DNA from: an uncultured Clostridia bacterium
Lineage (GTDB): Bacteria; Bacillota; Clostridia; Oscillospirales; Acutalibacteraceae
Direction: 5' to 3'
Assembly: GCA_947305745.1 (NCBI GenBank)
Contig: CAMZEH010000004.1
Span: 1-64,000, forward strand
Length of the DNA: 64,000 bases
Of this stretch, positions 51,685 through 61,663 are shown in pieces. The notes below the pieces were generated by a model. The model worked only from the letters and a program-made list of their open reading frames with translations, did no database searches and had not been told where the DNA came from. Position numbers and translations under genes: made by a program. How positions within the stretch are numbered: position 1 is the first letter of the stretch; the number at the start of each line of letters is the position of its first letter.

Positions 51685-54486
51685 ATGGAAAAAGATTATA
51701 ATAAAACGCTTAACTTACCCAAAACCGAATTCCCGATGAGAGGAAATCTCCCTGAAAAGGAACCTAAAACACTCGAAAAGTGGGAATCGGAAAAACTTTA
51801 TAATAAAATAATGGAAAGAAATAAGAATAAAATGTCATATGTTCTTCACGACGGTCCGCCTTATGCAAACGGGAACATACATATGGGTCATGCGCTTAAT
51901 AAAATTCTTAAGGATATAATAGTAAAATATAAAAACATGAATGGTTTCAAAGCGCCCTTTGTGCCTGGTTGGGATACGCACGGTCTACCTACGGAGATAA
52001 AAGCCAGAGCAAAGGTCGGGGCTGAAAAAGCAAAAACCATGAGCATAAAAGAGCTGAGAAATCTTTGCACAGAATTTGCGGTAGGGTACGTCGAAACTCA
52101 AAAAGAACAGTTTAAAAGGCTCGGAATTTTAGGCGACTGGGACGATCCTTACGTAACTCTTTTTCCTGAGTACGAAGCCGAACAAGTCAGAACATTTGCA
52201 AAAATGGCAGAAAAGCCCGGCACAATATACAGAGGCTTGAGGCCTGTTTATTGGTGTCCAAAATGTGAAACTGCTCTTGCTGAGGCTGAAATCGAATATG
52301 CCAACGACCAGTGCGATTCTATTTACGTAAAATTTAAAGTCGCAAATGATAACGGAAAACTCTCAAAATTCGGCGTCGATTTAACAAATACGTATTTTTT
52401 AATTTGGACAACGACTGCTTGGACGCTGCCCGGAAACGTTGCAATTTGCGTCGGCCCAAATTTTGAGTATTCCATAGTAAAATCGAATGATGAATACTAT
52501 ATTTTGGCAAGCGAGCTCGTAAAGCAGACCATGGCGGAAGGAAAAATTGAAGACTACGAAGTCATAGGTAAAATAGATGGTAAAGAACTTGAAAATATGA
52601 CGGCATACCACCCGTTTTTGGCAAAATATTCAAAAGTCATAGTCGGAGATCACGTAACCACGGAAAGCGGTACGGGCTGCGTACATACTGCTCCGGGACA
52701 CGGTATGGAAGACTTTGACGTCTGCAAAAATTATAAAGATTTGTCCGTTGTCGTTCCCGTCGACTCAAGAGGAGTTTTGACGGCTGAAGCAGGTCCGTTT
52801 CAGGGCATGCATATTTCTAAGGCAAGCCCTAAAATTATCGAACATCTCAAAGATATAGATATGCTTTTTGCTGTAAAACACATTGAACATCAGTATCCGC
52901 ATTGCTGGAGATGTAAATCTCCCGTTATTTTCCGTGCTACGAAGCAGTGGTTTTGCTCGGTCGAGAGCTTCAAAAAAGACGCTCTCAAAGCGGTTGACAG
53001 CGTTACTTGGAATCCCGCTTGGGGTCGTGAACGCATGATTTCAATGATAAGCGAAAGAAGAGATTGGTGTATATCCAGGCAAAGAACTTGGGGAGTGCCG
53101 ATACCGATTTTCTTCTGCGAGGCATGCAGTAAAGAAATCATTGACAAAGATATAATGATGAGAATTGCCAATATTTTCGAAAAAGAGGGCTCAGGCTCGT
53201 GGTATGAGCATGATGCGGATTATTTCTTGCCGGAAAATTTCAAATGTCCGCATTGCGCTTCGAAAAGCTTTAAACAAGAAAAGGATATAATGGACGTTTG
53301 GTTTGATTCGGGGACGTCTCATGCTGCGGTTTGCGGCCATAGAAATACTTTAAAAGTACCTGCTGACCTATATCTTGAAGGTGCCGACCAATATCGCGGC
53401 TGGTTCCAATCATCACTACTGACGTCCGTAGCGGTAAGCGGAGAGGCTCCTTACAAAAATGTAGTAACTCATGGCTGGGTTGTTGACGAAAGTGGAAGGA
53501 AACAGTCCAAATCGCTCGGAAATGGCGTAGACCCTGTAAAGATAGTTAAACAGTATGGCGCAGACGTGTTAAGGCTTTGGGTTTCGTCGGCTGATTATCA
53601 TTCAGATGTTAGAATGTCACAGGAAATTTTAAAACAGCTAAGCGAATCTTACAGAAAGATCCGCAACACAGCAAGGTTTATTTTAGGAAATTTATATGAT
53701 TTTGATCCGAATAAAAACGCGGTAAAATATAGTGATATGGAGCCGATCGATCGGTGGGCACTGTATAAACTTAATCAAGTGCTGGATAAATGCTTTAACG
53801 GTTACGATACGTTTGAGTTTTACGAAGTATTCCATAGTATTCAAAAATTCTGCATAGTAGATATGTCGAATTTCTATTTGGACATAATAAAAGACCGCCT
53901 GTATGTCGAAAAATCGGGCAGCATAAAACGCAGGGCTGCGCAAACAGCGATGTATATAATTTTGGGGTCTTTAGTAAAAATTATCGCGCCGATTCTCTCA
54001 TACACGGCGGAGGAAATTTGGAATTACTTTCCGAAAACTTCATCCGATAACGCCGAGAGCATTTTCTTAAACGATATGCCCGAGAAGGTTAATATAACAG
54101 TTTCCGAGGAATTCGTAAATCACTGGAACACGGTTTATAAAATTCGCGACGGCATTAAGAAAATTCTTGAAATTCAGCGTAAAGAAAAAGTTATAGGTTC
54201 ATCGCTTGAGGCTGATATAGTTGTCTACTGCGGCGCCGAAATGAAAAAATTCATCGATGAAAATATTAATGAACTTAAAGAAGTTTTGATTGTTTCCGGG
54301 CTTAAGACCGCAGACGAAAGCGGCATCGGGCAGTATACAGTCGAAGGCCTGGAAGATTTTTCGATAGATATATCGCACTCGGACTTCGGCAAATGTGAGA
54401 GATGCTGGACGTATGATAATACTGTCGGAAAAACTGATGCGCACCCAACGCTTTGCGCAAGATGCTGCAAAGCAATCGATAATTAA
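51685..54486 (+). CDS. ileS: Isoleucyl-tRNA synthetase
   Basis: Class I synthetase, 933 residues. HIGH-type motif PPYANGNIHMGHALN near residue 59, KMSKS-type motif GRKQSKSLGNG, the editing domain in between with the TAPGHG stretch, and a C-terminal zinc finger (CERCWTYDNTVGK and LCARCCK). Start ATG behind GAAAGGA. It has the bacterial type 1 features, so mupirocin-sensitive type is likely by family. Confidence 0.98.
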   Translation: MEKDYNKTLNLPKTEFPMRGNLPEKEPKTLEKWESEKLYNKIMERNKNKMSYVLHDGPPYANGNIHMGHALNKILKDIIVKYKNMNGFKAPFVPGWDTHGLPTEIKARAKVGAEKAKTMSIKELRNLCTEFAVGYVETQKEQFKRLGILGDWDDPYVTLFPEYEAEQVRTFAKMAEKPGTIYRGLRPVYWCPKCETALAEAEIEYANDQCDSIYVKFKVANDNGKLSKFGVDLTNTYFLIWTTTAWTLPGNVAICVGPNFEYSIVKSNDEYYILASELVKQTMAEGKIEDYEVIGKIDGKELENMTAYHPFLAKYSKVIVGDHVTTESGTGCVHTAPGHGMEDFDVCKNYKDLSVVVPVDSRGVLTAEAGPFQGMHISKASPKIIEHLKDIDMLFAVKHIEHQYPHCWRCKSPVIFRATKQWFCSVESFKKDALKAVDSVTWNPAWGRERMISMISERRDWCISRQRTWGVPIPIFFCEACSKEIIDKDIMMRIANIFEKEGSGSWYEHDADYFLPENFKCPHCASKSFKQEKDIMDVWFDSGTSHAAVCGHRNTLKVPADLYLEGADQYRGWFQSSLLTSVAVSGEAPYKNVVTHGWVVDESGRKQSKSLGNGVDPVKIVKQYGADVLRLWVSSADYHSDVRMSQEILKQLSESYRKIRNTARFILGNLYDFDPNKNAVKYSDMEPIDRWALYKLNQVLDKCFNGYDTFEFYEVFHSIQKFCIVDMSNFYLDIIKDRLYVEKSGSIKRRAAQTAMYIILGSLVKIIAPILSYTAEEIWNYFPKTSSDNAESIFLNDMPEKVNITVSEEFVNHWNTVYKIRDGIKKILEIQRKEKVIGSSLEADIVVYCGAEMKKFIDENINELKEVLIVSGLKTADESGIGQYTVEGLEDFSIDISHSDFGKCERCWTYDNTVGKTDAHPTLCARCCKAIDN

Positions 54487-54492
54487 TTTTTT

Positions 54493-54532
54493 TCAAAGGG
54501 CAACCGCTTTGATTGCTCTTTGATTTTTTATC
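54493..54532 (+). terminator. Rho-independent terminator after ileS
   Basis: TCAAAGGGCAA pairs with TTGCTCTTTGA (one G-U) around a short loop, then a run of T. Lies between ileS and lspA. Confidence 0.8.
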
Positions 54533-54547
54533 ACCGAGGGGGTGGAT

Positions 54548-55000
54548 ATGATACTATTTACGTTACTTTTGCTATCGGTTTTTGTAGTCGACCAAATTTT
54601 TAAATATCTTATACGTGCCAACATTAAACCCGGCGACACTTTAGATACTTTTATTCCGTTTTTAAGGATAACCTATGTAAAGAACACAGGCGCGGCGTTC
54701 GGAAGCATGTCGGGCATGAGAATATATCTAATTATATTTTCGACTTTAGTGATTGCGTCTGTAATTTACTATACTTTAAAAAAGAATATAAAAAACGGAT
54801 ACTTACTTATATCTATCGCTCTTGCGCTCGGCGGAGCTGTAAGCAATTTATATGATAGAATTTTCTATGGATTCATTACAGACTACATTAAACTTACGTT
54901 TTTTCCACCTGTATGCAATTTAGCTGACTACTGTATATGTTTTGGGACGGTTTTAGTTTTGATAACCGTTTTGAAAAATAATAAAACTCTTAAAATCTAA
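54548..55000 (+). CDS. lspA: Lipoprotein signal peptidase
   Basis: Aspartic membrane peptidase that removes the signal peptide after Lgt modification. About 150 residues, four membrane segments. Catalytic motifs: VKNTGAAFGS, GGAVSNLYDRIFYGFITDY and NLADYCICFG. Start ATG 54548 behind GAGGGGGTG; GTG 54542 lies in that site. Confidence 0.95.
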   Translation: MILFTLLLLSVFVVDQIFKYLIRANIKPGDTLDTFIPFLRITYVKNTGAAFGSMSGMRIYLIIFSTLVIASVIYYTLKKNIKNGYLLISIALALGGAVSNLYDRIFYGFITDYIKLTFFPPVCNLADYCICFGTVLVLITVLKNNKTLKI

Positions 55001-55015
55001 CATAGAATAACTATT

Positions 55016-55789
55016 TTAGCACTCTTTGATTTTTTTAAGAGTGCTTTTTTCTATCCTCGAGACCTGCGCTTGGCTTATTTTTAGCTCGTTTGCAACTTCA
55101 GTCTGAGTTTTTCCTTTAAGAAATCTTGATCTTAATATTGCTTTTTCGCGAGGTGAGAGTTTTTGGATTTCTTGCTTTAGTGTTATTGCATTTATCCACT
55201 GTGTGTCATCGTTTTTATCCCCGACTTGATCCATAACGTAAACCGTATCACCACTGTTATCCAAAAAAACAGGCTCATTTAGTGAAATTGGGCAAGAAAC
55301 CGATTCCAAAGATAGTACAATTGACTCTTTTTTTACTCCTATAGCGGATGCAAGTTCTTCTACGGTAGGTTCTTTACCATGTTCGGATATAAAATTTTCT
55401 CTTGCTTTCATGGCGTGGTATGCCGTGTCTTTCATAGAGCGGCTTACTTTTAACGCGCTGTTATCTCTTAAGTGCCGTCTTATTTCTCCGATTATCATAG
55501 GCACGGCGTACGTAGAAAAACGTACGTTTTGAGTAATGTCAAAATTATCGATTGCTTTTATAAGGCCTATACAACCGATTTGAAATAAATCGTCCATATT
55601 CTCGCCACGTCCCGCAAATCTTTGCACTATGCTCAAAACAAGGCGCAAATTTCCTTTTATAAGCGATTCCCTTGCACGCTTATCGCCTTTTTTGGATAAA
55701 CTTAAAAGTTTTAATTTTTCTTTTTCCGAAATAGTTTTTATTTCTGAAGTATTTATTCCACATATCGTTACTTTTGCGTACCCTGCCAT
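55016..55789 (-). CDS. sigG: RNA polymerase sporulation sigma factor SigG
   Basis: Forespore sigma factor, 257 residues. The N-terminus KVTICGINTSEIK matches SigG rather than SigF. Region 2 (GENMDDLFQIGCIGLIKAIDNFD, RFSTYAVPMIIGEIRRHLRDN), region 3 and the helix-turn-helix of region 4 (GKTQTEVANELKISQAQVSRIEK) are complete. Start behind GAGGTGA. spoIIGA and sigE, which usually precede sigG, are not adjacent. Its final codons form the stem of the lspA terminator on the other strand. Confidence 0.93.
   Translation of the reverse strand: MAGYAKVTICGINTSEIKTISEKEKLKLLSLSKKGDKRARESLIKGNLRLVLSIVQRFAGRGENMDDLFQIGCIGLIKAIDNFDITQNVRFSTYAVPMIIGEIRRHLRDNSALKVSRSMKDTAYHAMKARENFISEHGKEPTVEELASAIGVKKESIVLSLESVSCPISLNEPVFLDNSGDTVYVMDQVGDKNDDTQWINAITLKQEIQKLSPREKAILRSRFLKGKTQTEVANELKISQAQVSRIEKSTLKKIKEC
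55018..55050 (+). terminator. lspA terminator embedded in the 3' end of convergent sigG
   Basis: AGCACTCTT (55018-55026) pairs with AAGAGTGCT (55037-55045) over a 10-base loop and is followed by T5. The stem is made from the last codons and stop of sigG (Lys-Glu-Cys-stop side), so the two genes share these bases. Confidence 0.88.
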
Positions 55790-55948
55790 GATTTTTCACC
55801 TCGCCTAAGTGTTTTTTATAAGTTAAGTATCGGCGGATTGATAAAAATTAATTCAGGATTTCAAAATTTTATTTTTTAAACAATCGTTTTTTCGTAGTCA
55901 TTTGCATACCTATTTATAAATGACTCGGAAGGCGATGAATATATAATA

Positions 55949-57097
55949 ATGAAGCGTTGTGTAAAATTTTTTTGGAGTGTAATTATTTCATTTTTGATGT
56001 TTCTAAATTTTTGTTTCTGCTCTAACGCGCTTGATATTTCGGCAAAATCAGCTATTTTAATTTGCGCGGATTCGGGAAGCGTTGTGTTTTCAAAAAACGA
56101 GTCCGAATCGCTCCCGATGGCAAGTACTACAAAAATAATGACGGCACTTCTGGCGCTTGAAAATATGGAAGCGTTCGGAAATAAAGAGATAGAAATAACC
56201 GATGAAATGGTCAGAGTCGAGGGGACGTCAATGGGACTAAAAGCGGGGGATATAGTTAATCTGGAAGCTCTTGTTCAAGGAATGATGACAGTTTCCGGTA
56301 ATGATGCCGCAAATGCTACAGCCATAGCTGTGTCGGGCAGCGCGGAAGCTTTTGTTGATAAAATGAACGAAAAAGCAAAGCTTATAGGTATGAAAGATAC
56401 CATATTTTGCACTCCTTCGGGTCTTGACAAAGGCGATCATCATTCAACGGCTTACGATATGGCGCTTTTGGGAGCGTATGCTATGGAAAATGAAAATTTC
56501 GCAAAAATTGTATCTCAAAAAAGCATGAAAATTCATTTTATAAATCCAAATAAATATGTTACGATGAAAAATCACAATAAGCTTTTAAGGCTATATGATG
56601 GTTGTATCGGTATTAAAACCGGCTTTACAAAAGCCGCGGGAAGATGCCTTGTATCGTGTGCGCAAAGAGGCGGCGCAAAACTTATATGCGTAACGCTCAA
56701 TGCCCCAAACGATTGGGACGACCATACAAAACTTTTTAATTACGGATTTGATAATGTTATTTTGAAAACGTTTAACGACACTGGCTACTCGGCCAATATC
56801 CCCGTGAAAAGCAAGGAAATAGGTCATATTCAAGGAAAAGCAAATTCTGTTTTTGAAGTTTGTTTGAAAAAGGAAGATGAAAATAAAATAAAACGAGAGG
56901 TTGAAATACCGTCAGCCTGCAGCTTACCGGTCGAAAGAGGACAAATCGTAGGAAATGTGGTATACTATCTTGGAGATAATGTTATCGGCAAAAATCCGAT
57001 TATCGCGACCGAATCGGTCTGTGAAAAAACTCCCGAAAAAGGGAATATAATTAGAATAATTAAAGATTTTTTTGGCAAAATATTTCATTTTAAATAA
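55949..57097 (+). CDS. D-alanyl-D-alanine carboxypeptidase, DacF type
   Basis: Low-molecular-weight penicillin-binding protein, 382 residues. Signal peptide (residues 1 to about 27), catalytic STTK at 59-62 (Ser59), SGN in TVSGNDAANATA and KTG in GIKTGFTKAAG, then the PBP5-like C-terminal domain and a membrane-amphipathic tail (IIRIIKDFFGKIFHF). In Bacillus the relative dacF is forespore-expressed; its neighbour sigG here and the spoIIQ-like gene fit that role. No clear SigF or SigG promoter could be called upstream. Confidence 0.9.
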   Translation: MKRCVKFFWSVIISFLMFLNFCFCSNALDISAKSAILICADSGSVVFSKNESESLPMASTTKIMTALLALENMEAFGNKEIEITDEMVRVEGTSMGLKAGDIVNLEALVQGMMTVSGNDAANATAIAVSGSAEAFVDKMNEKAKLIGMKDTIFCTPSGLDKGDHHSTAYDMALLGAYAMENENFAKIVSQKSMKIHFINPNKYVTMKNHNKLLRLYDGCIGIKTGFTKAAGRCLVSCAQRGGAKLICVTLNAPNDWDDHTKLFNYGFDNVILKTFNDTGYSANIPVKSKEIGHIQGKANSVFEVCLKKEDENKIKREVEIPSACSLPVERGQIVGNVVYYLGDNVIGKNPIIATESVCEKTPEKGNIIRIIKDFFGKIFHFK

Positions 57098-57130
57098 ATA
57101 GCCCAAGAATTTGAAAGGAAATTAAAATAA

Positions 57131-57847
57131 GTGGAAAAAGATGTTGTCTTACAAAAATATCTTTCTATGTGCGGCGTTGCATCTAGGAGGAAATCTCAGG
57201 AACTTATATCTCAAGGTAAAGTAAAGATAAATGGCCACGTTGCAGAGCTTGGCTCGAGAGTAGTTGTCGGGAAAGATACAGTTACTGTGTCTGATAAAAA
57301 AGTTTCATACGATTCTTCTGATAAATATTATATAATGCTCAACAAGCCTCGCGGATATATTACAACTATGAACGACGAAAAAGGGCGCAAATGCACAGCG
57401 GATTTAGTTAAGGATATCCCTGCGAGAGTGTTTCCCGTCGGGCGACTGGATAAAGATTCCGAAGGGCTCCTAATTTTGACTAACGACGGCGATTTTGCGA
57501 ACAGACTTATTCACCCGTCTCATGACATTTGGAAAACGTACAGAGTTACCGTTAAACCTTTGATTACAGAGCAGCAGCTTACGAATCTTTGCATCGGGCC
57601 TGAAATTGACGGAAAACCTACAACCCCCGCAAAGGTCGAAGTTATACTGGAAGAAAATGGCAGAGCTGTACTGGAAATATCGATAAAAGAGGGAAGAAAT
57701 AGGCAAATCAGAAAAATGTGTGAAATGGTAGGGCTGGAAGTCGCAAGGCTCAAAAGAAAATCGATAGGTAACGTGAAGCTTGGTATGCTGACGCCTGGCA
57801 AATGGAGAAATTTAACTCCCGAAGAAATAAAATCGCTAAGCAAATAG
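57131..57847 (+). CDS. Pseudouridine synthase, RluB/RsuA family
   Basis: 238 residues. N-terminal S4 domain (LQKYLSMCGVASRRKSQELI) and catalytic GRLDKDSEGLLILTNDGDFA with the conserved Asp. Probably modifies 23S rRNA near position 2605 as RluB does, but RsuA-type specificity cannot be excluded. Start GTG behind GAAAGG. The dacF-rluB neighbourhood is common in Clostridia, with scpA and scpB between them in many genomes but not here. Confidence 0.92.
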   Translation: MEKDVVLQKYLSMCGVASRRKSQELISQGKVKINGHVAELGSRVVVGKDTVTVSDKKVSYDSSDKYYIMLNKPRGYITTMNDEKGRKCTADLVKDIPARVFPVGRLDKDSEGLLILTNDGDFANRLIHPSHDIWKTYRVTVKPLITEQQLTNLCIGPEIDGKPTTPAKVEVILEENGRAVLEISIKEGRNRQIRKMCEMVGLEVARLKRKSIGNVKLGMLTPGKWRNLTPEEIKSLSK

Positions 57848-57865
57848 CCTGAATTTCATAAATTA

Positions 57866-57905
57866 AAAATCTCTCAGAAGAAATTCTGAAAGATTTATTT
57901 TTATT
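57866..57905. terminator. Bidirectional terminator between rluB and the M23 gene
   Basis: TCAGAA with TTCTGA over GAAA, extended by AAATCT and AGATTT with one mismatch, then TTATTTTTATT on the plus strand and A/T-rich sequence on the other. Confidence 0.8.
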
Positions 57906-57910
57906 ATATT

Positions 57911-58681
57911 TTAACCGGGAGCTCCATCTAAAATCAAAATCGGGTCAATAAATTTATCGTCTTTCGAAATCATAAGGTGGAGATGAGGTTCGTCGAGAAT
58001 TTCACACGGAACATTTTTAATAGACCCTATATCATCGCCCGTCCTGATTTCCTGACCGGGTTTGACCAGAGCATTTTCTCCTAGCCCGCAGTAGTAAGCT
58101 GTAAATCCGGGGCTGTGCTCGATTACAACAGTTGTTCCGTAAACACTGTCGTTCGTGATATCTTTTACTTTCCCGTCCGTAATGGATTTAATCATCGAGC
58201 CTTCTTCGGCTCTGAAATCCGTTCCCTGATGTGTTCGCCAGTCGGAAAAAGTTTTAGAATATACAGGGTTATCTCCGCTAAATTCTTTTATCACATTTTT
58301 TGTGGAGGGATAAATAATCAAATTTCCGTCTGCCTCCGCCGAAACGGATTTTGTTTCCTCTGCAGTACCTATTGATGAAGCGTTTCCTTTGCGTTTCGCG
58401 TTGCTATTTATAGGTGATTCTTCTTTTCCGAAAATTTCGCTCTTTTCCGATTCCAAAATATTCTTATGCTTATCACTTTTTTGCGAGTCGCCTCGTTTTG
58501 CTTTTGAATTCACGCCAACGGGGCTTAGAAAATTTTTAACGCTCTGATAAGTTGACCAACCTGCCGCCGAAACCGCAGCGACGCATAACGTCAGAGCGAT
58601 ATAGAAATTTCTGTTTTTCTTAGACTTCGAGCCGTCTTCGGGGCCAATAATATTTTTTTTGTTGTTTTCTGTGTTATTCAT
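57911..58681 (-). CDS. M23 family metallopeptidase, SpoIIQ-like
   Basis: About 256 residues. One membrane segment (about 22-44) after a basic N-terminus, a low-complexity spacer, and a LytM-type M23 domain with zinc ligands in HQGTDF and HLHL. In Clostridia SpoIIQ keeps the full zinc set and works with SpoIIIAH across the engulfment membranes; the ligand set, topology and nearness to sigG and dacF fit. Start ATG 58681 behind AGGAGGTG; the GTG at 58693 is part of that site. A general cell-wall endopeptidase is the alternative. Confidence 0.83.
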   Translation of the reverse strand: MNNTENNKKNIIGPEDGSKSKKNRNFYIALTLCVAAVSAAGWSTYQSVKNFLSPVGVNSKAKRGDSQKSDKHKNILESEKSEIFGKEESPINSNAKRKGNASSIGTAEETKSVSAEADGNLIIYPSTKNVIKEFSGDNPVYSKTFSDWRTHQGTDFRAEEGSMIKSITDGKVKDITNDSVYGTTVVIEHSPGFTAYYCGLGENALVKPGQEIRTGDDIGSIKNVPCEILDEPHLHLMISKDDKFIDPILILDGAPG

Positions 58682-58825
58682 GCTAAAAAGCACCTCCTGA
58701 GTGATATTATTGACCGAGAAAAAATATTTTATACAGCAAATAAAATTTTCGGTAATTTGAATAGTATATTTATTCTTAAAATGGTATAATAGAGGCGAAA
58801 TTTTAACAACGAAAGGGTTTTAAAA

Positions 58826-59413
58826 ATGAGCGATTTAAAGCAAGAGTTTATAGATATATACACAAAAAACGTAAAGCGAGACGGTGCGGAAGAACTTTTA
58901 AAATGGCTGGAAACTACGGATTTTTTCACAGCCCCTGCGAGTACGAAATTTCACTGCGCTTGCCACGAAGGGCTTTTAAAGCACAGTTTGAATGTATATA
59001 AAGTGCTGATGGAAAAGCATTTTGACCCCGAAACAGACGATATGGAAAGCGTAACGATTTGTACACTCCTTCACGACCTTTGTAAGGCACAATTTTATAA
59101 AACATCTACAAGAAACGTAAAAAACGAAGTAACAGGAGCGTGGGAGAAAGTGCCTTATTATAGCGTTGAAGATGCATTTCCGTATGGTCACGGCGAAAAA
59201 TCTGTTTTTTTGATAGAAAGATTTATGCGCCTCAAAACGAGTGAAGCCATGGCCATACGCTGGCACATGGGAGGCTTTGACGATACGGCACGTGCAGGGG
59301 GATTTTCAATAAGTCTGGCATTCGATAAATATCCATTGGCAGTGAAACTACATATATCGGATATCGAAGCTACATATCTCAGAGAAAAAGGAACATCTGA
59401 GATGCGCAAATAA
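58826..59413 (+). CDS. HD domain hydrolase
   Basis: 195 residues. Metal motif CHEGLLKHSLNVYK and CTLLHDLCKAQFY give the H...HD...D set of phosphohydrolases acting on nucleotides or similar phosphoesters. Substrate not predictable. An extended -10 (TGGTATAAT near 58786) lies upstream. Start ATG behind GAAAGG. Confidence 0.85.
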   Translation: MSDLKQEFIDIYTKNVKRDGAEELLKWLETTDFFTAPASTKFHCACHEGLLKHSLNVYKVLMEKHFDPETDDMESVTICTLLHDLCKAQFYKTSTRNVKNEVTGAWEKVPYYSVEDAFPYGHGEKSVFLIERFMRLKTSEAMAIRWHMGGFDDTARAGGFSISLAFDKYPLAVKLHISDIEATYLREKGTSEMRK

Positions 59414-59441
59414 TATACTGATTTGAAGGGGTGAGATGGTC

Positions 59442-60665
59442 ATGGATATTTTGGTGCTTAATTCGGGCGGATCTTCGCTGAAGTATAAGCTGATAGATAT
59501 GAATGAGAATAAAGTCTTGGCAAAAGGGATATGCGAAAAAATCGGCGAGCCTGAGAGTGCAATAAAACAAACAACGTATTTGGGCGATGAATATGCCGAA
59601 ACAATCCATAGAAAAATAGATCACAAAGAAGCTTTTAAATATATAGAAAAAGCACTTACCGACAGTAAACATGGAATAATCAAGTCGTTTGATGAAGTTT
59701 CTGCGGTGGGGCATAGGGTAGTGCATGGCGGAGAGTTTTTTAAAGAGCCGGCGATTATTGATGATGATGTCATATCAAAAATCGGTATGCTTTCCGAGCT
59801 TGCTCCACTTCATAACCCTGCGCATCTCTCTGGGATACTTGCGTGCCGTGAGCTTCTCGATAAAAAAATACCGCAAGTTGCGGTTTTCGACACTTCGTTT
59901 TATTCGGATATACCCGAAAAAGCATATATTTTTCCTGTTCCTTATAAATACTACGAAAAATATCACGTTAGGAAATATGGTTTCCATGGTACATCACATA
60001 GATACGTCAGTAATCGTGTTTACTCCCTCGCAAAAACCGATAAAAATAATTCTAAAATCATAAGTTGTCATCTGGGCAACGGCTCGTCGATAACGGCGAT
60101 AAAAAACGGTAAAGCAGTTGACACAAGCATGGGGCTTACGCCGCTTGGGGGCATAATTATGGGTACTCGCTCGGGTTCTATTGACCCGTCGGTTGTCCTG
60201 CATATTGCCGAAAAAGAAAAAATGGGCGTTAAAGGGATGAATAGAATGCTCAATAAAGAGTCGGGGCTTCTGGGGATATCAAAAATAAGCGGAGACGACA
60301 GGGAAATAATGAAGGCTGAAAATAGCGGTGATAAACTTGCAAGCCTTGCTCACGAAATTATGGTCTATCAGATTTCTCAGTATATAGGCGCATATAACGT
60401 GGTTTTGCAGGGCTTTGATACGCTTATATTCACGGGCGGTATAGGAGAAAATCAACCTGCACACCGAAAAAATATATGTAAAAATCTGGAATTTTTAGGC
60501 GTTTTGATTGATGATAATTTGAACGAAACTGCTGTTTCGGGAAAAGAAATGAAAATTTCTAAAGAGAATTCTAAAATTGATGTTTGGGTCGTGCCTACCA
60601 ACGAAGAAATGGAGATAGCAAAAGAAACCGCAGATTTACTGGGTTTTCAAGGAGGAAAATCATAA
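59442..60665 (+). CDS. ackA: Acetate kinase
   Basis: About 407 residues. LVLNSGGSSLKYKLID at the start (ATP and acetate fold) and GFHGTSHRYVS, HLGNGSSI, TRSGSIDP motifs. Converts acetyl-phosphate and ADP to acetate and ATP. Start ATG 59442 behind AAGGGGTGAG; ATG 59436 is too close to it. Partner phosphotransacylase is probably the PduL-type enzyme at 28.8 kb, as no pta is seen. The stop overlaps the pfkA start as TAATG. Confidence 0.96.
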   Translation: MDILVLNSGGSSLKYKLIDMNENKVLAKGICEKIGEPESAIKQTTYLGDEYAETIHRKIDHKEAFKYIEKALTDSKHGIIKSFDEVSAVGHRVVHGGEFFKEPAIIDDDVISKIGMLSELAPLHNPAHLSGILACRELLDKKIPQVAVFDTSFYSDIPEKAYIFPVPYKYYEKYHVRKYGFHGTSHRYVSNRVYSLAKTDKNNSKIISCHLGNGSSITAIKNGKAVDTSMGLTPLGGIIMGTRSGSIDPSVVLHIAEKEKMGVKGMNRMLNKESGLLGISKISGDDREIMKAENSGDKLASLAHEIMVYQISQYIGAYNVVLQGFDTLIFTGGIGENQPAHRKNICKNLEFLGVLIDDNLNETAVSGKEMKISKENSKIDVWVVPTNEEMEIAKETADLLGFQGGKS

Positions 60666-61633
60666 TGAATACAGAAACAATAGCAATTCTCACGAGCGGC
60701 GGAGATGCTCCCGGAATGAATGCCGCGGTCCGTGCGATTGTAAGATATGCGATAAGCCAAAAAATAAGAGTTTTTGGGATAAAAAGGGGCTTTATGGGGC
60801 TTCGAACGGGTGATATCTTTGAGATGAATCTCAGAAGTGTCTCGGATATCCTGCATCGTGGCGGAACGGTTCTTTACAGTTCGCGCGACAAAAAGTTTGA
60901 AACCGATGAAGGGGTAACAGAGGCCGCGGAAGTTTGCAAAAGAGAAAAAATCGATGCAGTGATAACGATAGGAGGCGACGGTACTCTAAAAGGAGCAAAA
61001 GCGCTTTCTGAAAAGGGTATAAACTGCATTTTCATTCCGGCGACGATAGATAACGACGTTTCCGGCAGTGATTATAGCATCGGCTTTGACACGGCGATGA
61101 ATACGGCGATGGAAATGGTCGATAAAATAAGGGATACAGCACAATCGCACGAAAAGTGTAGTGTTGTTGAAGTAATGGGCAGAAACTGCGGTGATATTGC
61201 TCTCAGCACGGGAATTGCCGTCGGTGCCACGGCGATACTTATTCCCGAAGTCAGTCACGACTTTGAAAAAGACGTGATAAGCAGGATAAAATACACGCAA
61301 AAAATGGGCAAAAGGCATTTTATAATTATAGTTGCCGAAGGCAGCGGTAAATCGACCGAAATCGCGAAAAAAATAGAATCCGAAACAGGCATACATTCGA
61401 GGAGCACCATACTCGGCCACGTTCAAAGGGGAGGTTCGCCGACGCTTAGAGACAGGGTTGTTGCCAGCTCAATGGGCTGCCACGCGGTTGACATCTTAAT
61501 GAGAGGCGAGAAAAACAGAGCAATAGCTAGCAAGTGCGGAAACATAGTTGATTTTAGCATAGATGATGCCGTAGAGGCCAAAAAAATATTTGATGTTGCT
61601 CTATATGAGAACGCGCTGCATATTTCTATTTAA
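60665..61633 (+). CDS. pfkA: 6-phosphofructokinase
   Basis: ATP-dependent phosphofructokinase, the committed step of glycolysis. 322 residues, the bacterial length. Motifs TSGGDAPGMNAAVRA (start), IGGDGTLKGAKAL and the PATIDNDV site. The usual ATP-type Gly at the switch position is present in GGDG. Overlaps ackA by one base. Start ATG behind AAGGAGG. Confidence 0.97.
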   Translation: MNTETIAILTSGGDAPGMNAAVRAIVRYAISQKIRVFGIKRGFMGLRTGDIFEMNLRSVSDILHRGGTVLYSSRDKKFETDEGVTEAAEVCKREKIDAVITIGGDGTLKGAKALSEKGINCIFIPATIDNDVSGSDYSIGFDTAMNTAMEMVDKIRDTAQSHEKCSVVEVMGRNCGDIALSTGIAVGATAILIPEVSHDFEKDVISRIKYTQKMGKRHFIIIVAEGSGKSTEIAKKIESETGIHSRSTILGHVQRGGSPTLRDRVVASSMGCHAVDILMRGEKNRAIASKCGNIVDFSIDDAVEAKKIFDVALYENALHISI

Positions 61634-61663
61634 TTAAAACATTGTGGAAGTGGGTAGTTTTAA

